Shown here: in pieces, positions 1 to 5,817 of the stretch
Numbering within the stretch: position 1 is the first letter of the stretch
How the letters are laid out: each line of letters opens with the position of its first letter
From: Anaeromyxobacter sp.
GTDB lineage: Bacteria; Myxococcota; Myxococcia; Myxococcales; Anaeromyxobacteraceae
NCBI GenBank assembly: GCA_020028115.1
Contig: JAHWYA010000112.1
Location: 1 to 6,349, forward strand
Length of the DNA stretch: 6,349 nucleotides
Reading direction: 5' to 3'
Notes under the pieces: generated by a model
The model's database searches: none
Seen by the model: the letters and a program-made list of their open reading frames with translations, nothing else
What the model was told of the DNA's origin: nothing
Program-made: the position numbers and the translations under genes

Positions 1-523
1 CCGCGCCGGCGAGCCGGCCGCCCTCCTCGCAGCGCTCCGCGTCGTCCGACGCCGCCGCGAAGCCGCGCCGGACCGCCCAGCGCGCCCCCTGCGAGAGGAC
101 GTCGTCGAGCTCGGCGTCGGAGAGGCACGGGATCGCGGCGGACGCGCCGACGCCGGTGGGGATGTCGCGGTAGAGCTGCGCCGTGACGGCGTGCAGGCTG
201 GCGCGGACGACCTCCTCCTCGAGCCGCGTCGTGATGACCCGGACGCCGCAGTTGATGTCGTACCCGACGCCGCCGGGCGAGACCGCGCCGTGCTCGGCGT
301 CCACCGCGGCCACCCCGCCGATCGGGAAGCCGTAGCCCCAGTGGATGTCCGGCATCGCGAGGGAGAAGCGCAGGATGCCGGGGAGGTGCGCGACGTTCGC
401 GACCTGCTGGAGCGAGGGGTCGTCGGGGGAGGGAGGCCCCACGCTGTAGACGCGGCCCGGGACCTTCATCCGCCCCTCGCGCGGGATCTCCCACAGGTCT
501 CCTTCGATGCGGCGGAGCTTCAC
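1..523 (-). CDS. rtcB: RNA-splicing ligase RtcB, 5' part (runs off the left edge)
   Basis: RtcB joins RNA 2',3'-cyclic phosphate or 3'-phosphate ends to 5'-OH ends using GTP and Mn2+, acting in tRNA splicing or RNA repair in the cytoplasm. The first 174 residues are visible, of about 400-480 usual for the family. Directly seen are MPDIHWGYGFPIGG (residues 57-70) and SPGGVGYDINCGVR (82-95). In the latter, Asp89 and Cys92 correspond to the family's Asp and Cys metal ligands. The histidine ligands and the guanylylated histidine lie beyond the window. The wording is that of the longer archaeal/Thermus-like RtcB type rather than the E. coli type. No intein interrupts the DINC site. The start is taken as GTG at 523, because the family N-terminus (MKLRRIEGDLWEIP) begins there and a GAGG lies 5 nt upstream, overlapping the archease stop codon. 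It follows archease by 7 nt, so co-transcription and translational coupling are likely. Family assignment is very secure; only the 3' portion is unknown. Confidence 0.96.
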   Translation of the reverse strand, partial: MKLRRIEGDLWEIPREGRMKVPGRVYSVGPPSPDDPSLQQVANVAHLPGILRFSLAMPDIHWGYGFPIGGVAAVDAEHGAVSPGGVGYDINCGVRVITTRLEEEVVRASLHAVTAQLYRDIPTGVGASAAIPCLSDAELDDVLSQGARWAVRRGFAAASDDAERCEEGGRLAGA

Positions 524-528
524 GGCGC

Positions 529-532
529 CCTC
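529..532 (-). promoter_or_regulatory. Ribosome binding site of rtcB overlapping the archease stop
   Basis: Read on the minus strand, GAGG sits 5 nt before the rtcB GTG and overlaps the TGA that ends archease (531-533). This supports the GTG start and suggests that ribosomes finishing archease reinitiate on rtcB. The site is short and could be chance in GC-rich DNA, but its spacing fits. Confidence 0.55.
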
Positions 533-965
533 AGGTATCCAGGATGATCTGCGCGAGCCAGCCCGCGCCGTCCTGCTCGAGTCGGGCCTCGTGCCAGGTC
601 ACCGCCTTCACGTCCGCCCCCTCCGCGTGGCGCACCGGGTCGCGCCGGCCGAACGCGACGGTGGCGACCGCGCCGCGCTCGTCCACCGCGTGGACGTCGA
701 TCGCGACCGGCACCTCGCGCGCGGTCGCGAGCCGGAACAGGAGCTCGCGGAGCAGCGCGACGGCGGTGCCGGCGAGCTCCGGGCCCCCCTCGACCCGGAG
801 GCGCTCTTCCCGGACGCCCTCCGGCAGGACACCCCCCGAGACGAGGGTCGAGAAGGCGAGGGCGAGGCGGCCGAGCGCCTCCTCGGCCGACGCACCGCGG
901 ACCCGCAGGCCGATGTCGGCGGTGTGGTCGAGGTCCTCCCACTGCTGGGGGAACGACAGCCGCAT
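531..965 (-). CDS. Archease, RtcB-activating protein
   Basis: A 144-residue protein, the usual length for archease. Archease speeds the guanylylation of RtcB and allows the ligase to turn over repeatedly. The family signature DHTADIG is at residues 13-19. The conserved C-terminal part DVKAVTWH is at 118-125, and the protein ends in ILDT, where the family's near-terminal Asp is kept as Asp143. The start is ATG at 965, since homology begins only a few residues later (MRLSFPQQWEDLDHTAD). A GGAG lies upstream but only 2 nt from the ATG, so initiation may be weak or may rely on other signals. The frame stays open further upstream, but that stretch is low in recognisable content. It is the first gene of a two-gene unit with rtcB directly downstream, and this pairing is well known in bacteria and archaea. 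No rtcR-type regulator or rtcA cyclase is in view. Confidence 0.94.
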   Translation of the reverse strand: MRLSFPQQWEDLDHTADIGLRVRGASAEEALGRLALAFSTLVSGGVLPEGVREERLRVEGGPELAGTAVALLRELLFRLATAREVPVAIDVHAVDERGAVATVAFGRRDPVRHAEGADVKAVTWHEARLEQDGAGWLAQIILDT

Positions 966-1180
966 GGCTCCGGAAACTACCGCTTCCCACCCCGTCCGTG
1001 CCCGTCGGGCGGGACGGGAAGGGCCTGCATCCCGGGCCCCCGGTGGGGCATCGACGCGTGCCGGAGGGCGCCTCGATGGGTAAAAACCCGTGGCGCGGCG
1101 GGGCGATGGGTCGGATACGCCCTCCGGTCTCGACGGCCGGTCCGCGACATGCTTACTTCGTGCGCCCTTTTCGCCCCCAG
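966..1180. other. Divergent intergenic region between archease and kup
   Basis: These 215 nt must hold the promoters of both the archease-rtcB unit (leftward) and kup (rightward). No convincing -35/-10 pair was found for either. The best rightward candidate is TCGACG (1130-1135), then 17 nt, then TTACTT (1153-1158) preceded by TGC; its -10 is poor. Several small hairpins can be drawn: 1049-1078, 1078-1089 (GGGT/ACCC around AAAA) and 1124-1140 (CCGGTC/GGCCGG around TCGAC). The motif CGATGGG occurs twice, at 1074-1080 and 1104-1110. The stretch from 1076 to 1180 has many A/T-ending codons in the kup frame (GGT, ATA, CCT, CGA, CAT, GCT, TTT), unlike the genes around it, so I read it as non-coding leader. 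Confidence 0.6.
1049..1078 (+). promoter_or_regulatory. Possible leader hairpin upstream of kup
   Basis: CATCGACGCG (1049-1058) pairs with CGCCTCGATG (1069-1078): nine pairs and one C-C mismatch around a 10-nt loop. The loop contains GGAGG (1063-1067), a good Shine-Dalgarno sequence. The 3' arm ends in an ATG (1076-1078) that is in frame with kup. If the region is transcribed, the ATG would be buried in the stem. This could be a translational control element, the relic of an older start, or coincidence in GC-rich DNA. It does not match a riboswitch class that I recognise. Confidence 0.3.
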
Positions 1181-3151
1181 ATGTCCGACCTCCCCTCACC
1201 AGAAGTCGTCCCCCCCTCCAGCCCGACGCCCGTCCCGACGGCCACCCCGGTCCACCACGGCCACCGGGCGGCGCCTACGGGCAGCACGCTCGCGAAGCTC
1301 GCCCTCGGCGCGCTCGGGGTCGTGTACGGCGACATCGGGACGAGCCCGCTGTACGCGCTCAAGGAGTGCTTCACGGGGACGCACGGCGTGGCGCCGACGC
1401 CGGAGAACGTCGTCGGGATCGTCTCGCTCGTCTTCTGGTCGATGACGTTCGTCGTCACGTTCAAGTACCTCTCCTTCGTCATGCGGGCGGACAACCGCGG
1501 GGAGGGCGGCATCCTCGCGCTCCTCGCCCTCGTCGCGCGCAAGGGCGCGGCGAAGCGGTCGCGCCGCGTCCTCCTCATCCTCGGCCTGTTCGGCGCGGCG
1601 CTCCTCTACGGGGACGGCGTCATCACCCCGGCGATCTCGGTGCTCGGCGCGATGGAGGGCGTCACGGTGGCGGCGCCGGCGCTCTCGCACGTCGTCGTCC
1701 CCGCGACGGTCGTGATCCTCGTCTTCCTGTTCGCGTTCCAGAAGCGCGGGACCGCGACCGTCGGGGCGGTCTTCGGCCCGGTGATGCTCGTGTGGTTCGT
1801 CTCGATCTCCCTCCTCGGGGTCCGAGGCATCCTGCTCGACCCGGCGATCCTGAGCGCGGTCGATCCCAGTCGCGGGATCGCCTTCTTCGTGCACAACGGG
1901 TGGCAAGGCTTCCTCGTGCTCGGGGCCGTCGTGCTCGTCATCACGGGCGGCGAGGCGCTGTACGCGGACATGGGGCACTTCGGGCGGCGCCCGATCCGCG
2001 TCGCGTGGCTCTGCCTCGCGATGCCGGCCCTGCTCCTCAACTACATGGGGCAGGGCGCGCTCCTGCTCCACGATCCGGCGGGCGCCGCGAACCCGTTCTA
2101 CCTGCTCGCGCCGTCGTGGGCGCTGTACCCGATGATCGCGATCGCCACCTCGGCCGCGATCGTCGCGTCGCAGGCCCTCATCTCCGGCGCCTTCTCGCTC
2201 ACCCGGCAGGCGGTGCAGCTCGGCTACTGCCCGCGCGTCACGATCCGGCACACCTCCCGGACGGAGATCGGCCAGATCTACATCCCCGAGGTGAACTGGG
2301 CGCTCGGCGTGTCCACCGTCGCGCTCGTGCTCGGGTTCAAGACGTCCTCCGCCCTCGCCGCGGCCTACGGCATCGCGGTGACCGGGACGATGATGATCAC
2401 GACGCTCCTCTTCCACCGCGTCGTGCGCGATGTGTGGGGCTGGTCCCCCCGCAAGGCGGCCCCGCTCACGGCGGTGTTCCTCGTCGTCGACGTCGCGTTC
2501 TTCGGCGCGAACCTCATCAAGGTGGAGGAGGGCGGGTGGTTCCCCCTCGCGGCGGCGGCCGTGGTGTTCACGCTGCTCTCCACGTGGAAGCGGGGGCGCC
2601 AGTTCCTGGCGGCGCAGATGCGGGAGGCGGGCCTCCCCCTCGACGACTTCCTGAAGGACGTCTCGCGCAAGAACCCGCAGCGGATCGCCGGCACGGCGGT
2701 GTTCATGACCGGCAACACGGGGAACGTCCCGCCGGTCCTGCTCCATCACCTGAAGCACAACAAGATCCTGCACGAGCGCGTGGTGCTCGTGTCGCTCATG
2801 ACCGAGGAGATCCCGAACGTCGCGGACTCCGAGCGCGTCACCGTCACCGAGCTCGGCTGCGGGTTCCACCAGGTCATCGCGCGCTACGGCTTCATGGAGA
2901 CGCCCGACGTCCCCGCGATGCTCGACTCGATCCCGCGCCGGACGATCCCCGGGCCGAAGCTCGTCTTCAAGCCGATGGAGACGACCTACTACCTCGGCCG
3001 GGAGACGCTCCTCCCCGACGGGACGGCGCCGATGCCGAGGTGGCGCAAGCGGCTCTTCATCGTCATGGCGCGCAACGCCCAGACCGCGTCGTCGTTCTTC
3101 GGCCTCCCGCCGAACCGGGTCGTCGAGATGGGCGCGCAGATCCAGCTCTGA
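1181..3151 (+). CDS. kup: Kup-family potassium uptake transporter
   Basis: A KUP/HAK/KT family (low-affinity K+ uptake, probably K+/H+ symport) inner-membrane protein of 656 residues; E. coli Kup has 622. After a Pro/Ser/Thr-rich cytoplasmic N-terminus of about 36 residues comes the first helix with the signature GDIGTSPLYA (50-59). DNRGEGG follows at 104-110 and GDGVITPA at 144-151, then further hydrophobic helices to about residue 475. The C-terminal cytoplasmic domain contains GTAVFMTGN (from 504) and LHHLKHNKILHERVV, as in E. coli Kup. The start is ATG 1181, because homology and the organism's GC-rich codon use begin there. It has no clear Shine-Dalgarno. An in-frame ATG at 1076 has GGAGG upstream and would add 35 residues, but the codons between are atypical. 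The next gene starts 19 nt after the stop, so kup probably leads a transporter operon. Function is secure; the start is less so. Confidence 0.95.
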   Translation: MSDLPSPEVVPPSSPTPVPTATPVHHGHRAAPTGSTLAKLALGALGVVYGDIGTSPLYALKECFTGTHGVAPTPENVVGIVSLVFWSMTFVVTFKYLSFVMRADNRGEGGILALLALVARKGAAKRSRRVLLILGLFGAALLYGDGVITPAISVLGAMEGVTVAAPALSHVVVPATVVILVFLFAFQKRGTATVGAVFGPVMLVWFVSISLLGVRGILLDPAILSAVDPSRGIAFFVHNGWQGFLVLGAVVLVITGGEALYADMGHFGRRPIRVAWLCLAMPALLLNYMGQGALLLHDPAGAANPFYLLAPSWALYPMIAIATSAAIVASQALISGAFSLTRQAVQLGYCPRVTIRHTSRTEIGQIYIPEVNWALGVSTVALVLGFKTSSALAAAYGIAVTGTMMITTLLFHRVVRDVWGWSPRKAAPLTAVFLVVDVAFFGANLIKVEEGGWFPLAAAAVVFTLLSTWKRGRQFLAAQMREAGLPLDDFLKDVSRKNPQRIAGTAVFMTGNTGNVPPVLLHHLKHNKILHERVVLVSLMTEEIPNVADSERVTVTELGCGFHQVIARYGFMETPDVPAMLDSIPRRTIPGPKLVFKPMETTYYLGRETLLPDGTAPMPRWRKRLFIVMARNAQTASSFFGLPPNRVVEMGAQIQL

Positions 3152-3170
3152 TCGCCTACCTTCTCGTCCG

Positions 3171-4454
3171 ATGAGCGGAGACGGCGCCGGCCCGCGCGCG
3201 ACGACCCCGGCGCGCTGGCCGCACGCGCTGCGCTCCCTCGCGCGGCGCGACCTCCGGCTCTTCTTCGCCGGGCAGGCGGTCTCGCTCGCCGGGACCTGGA
3301 TGCAGACCGTCGCCCAGGCCTGGCTCGTGTGGCGGCTCACGCGCTCGTCCGAGCTCCTCGGCGTCGTGAACTTCCTCGGCTCCGTCCCGGTGTTCCTGTT
3401 CGGGATCTGGGCGGGCTCGCTCGCCGACCGGCTGCCCCGGCGGCGCCTCGTGCTCGCGACGCAGGCGAACGCGATCGTGCAGGCGTCGCTCCTCGCCGGC
3501 CTGACCCTCGCCGGGGTCGTCCGCCCGTGGCACGTCGTAGTCCTCGCGGCGATGCTCGGGCTCACCTACGCGTTCGAGATCCCCGCGCGGCAGGCGCTCC
3601 TCTCGGACCTCGCGGGCGAGGACGCGCCGAACGCCATCGCGCTCAACTCCTCCATCGTCAACGCCGCCCGCGTGGTCGGCCCGGCGCTCGCCGGCGCCGT
3701 CGTCGCGTCGGTCGGCGAGGGCTGGGCCTTCGCGCTGAACGCGGCGTCGTTCGTCGGCACCTACTACGCGCTCCTCGTGATGCGGCCGCCGGCGCAGCCG
3801 CCCGCGACGGGCGGGCGCCGGGCGCACGTCCTCGAGGGCCTCGCCTACGCCGGCCGCACCGCGCACGTGCGGGCGCTGCTCGGGCTCCTCGCGGTCTCGA
3901 GCTTCTTCGCGCTGCCGTACCAGACGCTCCTCCCGGTGTTCTCGTCGGAGATCCTCGGCGGCGGCGCGCGGCTCTACGGCGGGCTCCTCGCGTGCGCCGG
4001 GGCGGGCGCCCTCGCGGGCGCGATCGGGCTCCTCCTCCGGACGGGGCTCCGCGGGCTCGGGCGGCGCGTCGCCGCCGGCGCGACGCTCCTCGGGGCGGGG
4101 ATCGTCGCGCTCTCGTTCTCGCGGAGCGTCGCCGTGTCCGGGATCGCGCTCGCGGTGGTGGGGTTCGGGTTAATCACGCAGATGGCGGGCACGATGACCC
4201 TGCTCCAGGGGCTCGCCCCGGCGGAGATGCGCGGCCGGGTGATGGGGCTGTTCTCGACGCTGTTCGTCGGCGTGACGCCGTTCGGCGCGCTCGCGGCGGG
4301 GCTCGCCGCGAGCCGCGCCGGCGCGACGCGGACCCTCGCGGTGGGCGGCGCCGTCGTCCTCGCGGCGAGCCTCGTGTTCCACGCGGCGCTCCCGAGGTTG
4401 AGGCGGGTCGTCCTCGCCGAGCACCCGACGCTGTTCCCGCCGGGGACCACGTGA
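3171..4454 (+). CDS. MFS exporter of the MFS_3 / EntS-like type
   Basis: A 427-residue major facilitator superfamily protein with about 12 predicted membrane helices, the normal length. The start resembles the EntS/MFS_3 group (proton-driven exporters, E. coli EntS exporting enterobactin): FFAGQAVSLAGTWMQ (31-45) in helix 1. Motif A of the first loop is GSLADRLPRRR (82-92). EIPARQALLSDL follows at 136-147, then NSSIVNAARVVGPALAG at 159-175 in helix 5. A second motif-A-like segment, EMRGRVMGLFS (352-362), lies between the later helices. The cargo cannot be told from sequence; no siderophore or antibiotic biosynthesis gene is in view. ATG 3171 fits the family N-terminus. It lacks an obvious Shine-Dalgarno and follows kup by 19 nt, so coupled translation is likely. 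The last base pairs overlap the GTG start of the next MFS gene. Confidence 0.9.
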   Translation: MSGDGAGPRATTPARWPHALRSLARRDLRLFFAGQAVSLAGTWMQTVAQAWLVWRLTRSSELLGVVNFLGSVPVFLFGIWAGSLADRLPRRRLVLATQANAIVQASLLAGLTLAGVVRPWHVVVLAAMLGLTYAFEIPARQALLSDLAGEDAPNAIALNSSIVNAARVVGPALAGAVVASVGEGWAFALNAASFVGTYYALLVMRPPAQPPATGGRRAHVLEGLAYAGRTAHVRALLGLLAVSSFFALPYQTLLPVFSSEILGGGARLYGGLLACAGAGALAGAIGLLLRTGLRGLGRRVAAGATLLGAGIVALSFSRSVAVSGIALAVVGFGLITQMAGTMTLLQGLAPAEMRGRVMGLFSTLFVGVTPFGALAAGLAASRAGATRTLAVGGAVVLAASLVFHAALPRLRRVVLAEHPTLFPPGTT

Positions 4455-5710
4455 AGCCGGGGTCCACGTCCACGTCCACGACCACGTCACAGTTGACTCC
4501 TCGCAAATCCCCCTGGCTCGCCTTCTCCGTCGTCGCCGTCGGCACGTTCGTCGCGACGCTCGACGGGAACATCGTGAACGTTGCGCTCCCCACCATCGGG
4601 CGCGAGCTCGCGGCGCCGGTCGGGCGGCTGCAGTGGATCGTGAACGCCTACGTGCTCGCGATCACCGCGACGCTCATCCCGCTCGGAAGGCTCGGCGACG
4701 TCGCGGGGCACCGCGTCCTCTACGCGGGGGGGCTCGTCCTCTTCACCTTCGGGTCCGCGCTCTGCGGCGTCGCGCCGGGGCTCTCCGCCCTCGTCGGCGC
4801 GCGGATCGTGCAGGCGCTCGGGGCGAGCGCGATGATGGCGATCGGCCCCGCGGTGGTGACCGCCGCGTTCCCTCCCGACCGGCGCGGCCGCGCCATCGGC
4901 GCGATCGGCACGGCCGTCGCGCTCGGCCTCACCGCCGGGCCGCCGCTCGGCGGGCTCATCGTCGCGAGCCTGTCGTGGCGGTGGGTGTTCTACGTGAACC
5001 TGCCGCTCGGGCTGGCCGGCGCCGCGTGGGCGCTGCGGACGCTGCCGCGCGGGGGAGGCAGCGCCGGCGGGCCGCTCCTCGATCTCTCGCTGTTCCGGCT
5101 CCCGGTGTTCGCCTGGGGGCTCCTCGCCGGCTTCCTCTCCTACGCCGCGATGTTCTCGCAGACCCTCCTCACGCCGTTCCTCCTCGCTGGCGTCCTCGGT
5201 CTCCCGCCCGGCACGCTCGGGCTCGTCCTCGTCTCGGTCCCGGTCGCGCTCTCGGTCTCGTCGCCCGTGTCCGGGTTCCTCGCGGACCGGTTCGGCGGCC
5301 GGAGCCTGCCGGTCCTCGGCATGGTCGTCCTCGCCGTCGCCCTCGTGCTGCTCTCCTTCGCGGGCCCCGGGAGCGCCGTGCCCGGCGTCGTCGCGCGGCT
5401 CGCGCTCGCGGGCGTCGGGATGGGGCTCTTCCAGTCGCCGAACAACGCCGCGGTCATGTCGGCGCTGCCGCGGGCGCGGCTCGGGTCGGGCGGCGGGCTC
5501 CTCGCGACGGCGCGGAACGGGGGGATGGCGTCGGGCATCGGCCTCGCGGCGGCGATCGTCGCGCTCCGCGCCGGCGGCGACGCATCCGGGCCCGGCTTCC
5601 TCGCCGGGTACTCCCTCGCGCTCCGGGTGGGCGCCGCGATCGCGCTCGCCGCCGGGGCGGTGTCGCTCCTCGAAGCGGCGCGAGAGCGGGCGGGGCACGC
5701 GCGTCCGTAG
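4451..5710 (+). CDS. DHA2-type (EmrB/QacA-like) MFS transporter lacking the two central helices
   Basis: A 419-residue MFS protein, shorter than the usual 470-510 of the DHA2 drug:H+ antiporter family. Family marks are clear: TLDGNIVNVALPTIG (36-50) in helix 1, the motif A region GRLGDVAGHR (79-88), motif C in helix 5 (GLTAGPPLGGLI, 159-170) and SWRWVFYVNLPLGL (175-188). The later helices include FQSPNNAAVMSALP (327-340) and ARNGGMASGIG (354-364). In 14-helix relatives about 70 residues with helices 7 and 8 separate the end of helix 6 from the PLLDLxLFR segment. Here only RGGGSAGG (200-207) joins them, leaving about 12 helices. The start is GTG 4451, overlapping the upstream TGA by 4 nt (GTGA), with GGGGA 4 nt upstream. 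A TTG at 4493 is an alternative start. The first residues are a Ser/Thr run from a hexanucleotide repeat. Substrate is unknown; multidrug export is the family default. Confidence 0.9.
   Translation: MKPGSTSTSTTTSQLTPRKSPWLAFSVVAVGTFVATLDGNIVNVALPTIGRELAAPVGRLQWIVNAYVLAITATLIPLGRLGDVAGHRVLYAGGLVLFTFGSALCGVAPGLSALVGARIVQALGASAMMAIGPAVVTAAFPPDRRGRAIGAIGTAVALGLTAGPPLGGLIVASLSWRWVFYVNLPLGLAGAAWALRTLPRGGGSAGGPLLDLSLFRLPVFAWGLLAGFLSYAAMFSQTLLTPFLLAGVLGLPPGTLGLVLVSVPVALSVSSPVSGFLADRFGGRSLPVLGMVVLAVALVLLSFAGPGSAVPGVVARLALAGVGMGLFQSPNNAAVMSALPRARLGSGGGLLATARNGGMASGIGLAAAIVALRAGGDASGPGFLAGYSLALRVGAAIALAAGAVSLLEAARERAGHARP
4462..4485 (+). repeat. Hexanucleotide tandem repeat at the start of the second MFS gene
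   Basis: GTCCAC is repeated three times without change (4462-4479), followed by one degenerate copy GACCAC (4480-4485). In the reading frame it encodes alternating Ser-Thr in the cytoplasmic N-terminal tail, before the first helix. Because the unit is 6 nt, copy-number change would keep the frame. Confidence 0.75.
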
Positions 5711-5743
5711 GAGGAACGCCCCGCGGTGTGCGGACGTCTCCCG

Positions 5744-5775
5744 CGTCGCCTGGCGCCCGAAGGCGCCAGGCGACG
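5744..5775 (+). terminator. Strong hairpin, likely terminator of the transporter operon
   Basis: CGTCGCCTGGCGCC (5744-5757) and GGCGCCAGGCGACG (5762-5775) are perfectly complementary, giving a 14-bp stem with a CGAA loop. It lies 33 nt after the stop of the last transporter gene and just before the ruvC promoter. The following bases (GTGTTAGCT) are only mildly T-rich, so termination may be imperfect or may need other factors. On the opposite strand the loop becomes C(UUCG)G, the extra-stable tetraloop. Confidence 0.65.
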
Positions 5776-5783
5776 GTGTTAGC

Positions 5784-5811
5784 TGGACGGGGGTTCAGGG
5801 TCTGCTACGAT
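5784..5811 (+). promoter_or_regulatory. Probable sigma70-type promoter of ruvC
   Basis: TGGACG (5784-5789) matches 4 of 6 bases of the -35 consensus. After 16 nt, TACGAT (5806-5811) matches 4 of 6 of the -10, including the critical TA...T. A start 7 nt after the -10 falls on 5818, the G of the ruvC GTG. There is no Shine-Dalgarno before that GTG, which fits a leaderless transcript. Inferred from sequence only. Confidence 0.5.
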
Positions 5812-5817
5812 GCCCGC

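Noticed and set aside
241..270. An intein at the RtcB DINC site
   Set aside because: Some RtcB proteins carry inteins, but here the sequence runs straight through SPGGVGYDINCGVR without interruption.
998..1180. N-terminal extension of Kup to upstream starts at 998 or 1076
   Set aside because: The added codons often end in A or T, unlike the rest of the gene, and the family sequence does not need them. The 1076 start is kept as an alternative because of its GGAGG.
1040..1180. A known riboswitch, such as the c-di-AMP (ydaO) class, ahead of kup
   Set aside because: Kup genes are sometimes controlled this way, but I could not find the conserved ydaO blocks or those of other classes I know. Only small hairpins are present.
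1090..3174. A 694-codon plus-strand open frame overlapping kup in another frame
   Set aside because: It is almost entirely Arg/Pro/Gly/Ala/His, lacks membrane helices and overlaps a clear kup frame, so it is a shifted shadow.
1196..3565. A 789-codon open frame on the minus strand across kup and the first MFS gene
   Set aside because: Its translation is dominated by Arg, Glu, Asp, His and Pro with no recognisable domain. It is antisense to two secure membrane-protein genes. Such long open frames are expected opposite GC-rich genes.
3329..4450. Extension of the second MFS gene upstream inside the first MFS gene
   Set aside because: Before 4451 that frame is a shifted Arg/Pro-rich reading of the upstream gene; the DHA2 sequence begins only after the GTG.
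4487..5698. A 403-codon open frame on the minus strand opposite the second MFS gene
   Set aside because: The composition is Arg/Glu/Asp/Pro-rich and low complexity, a mirror of the GC-rich codons on the coding strand. No family features are seen.
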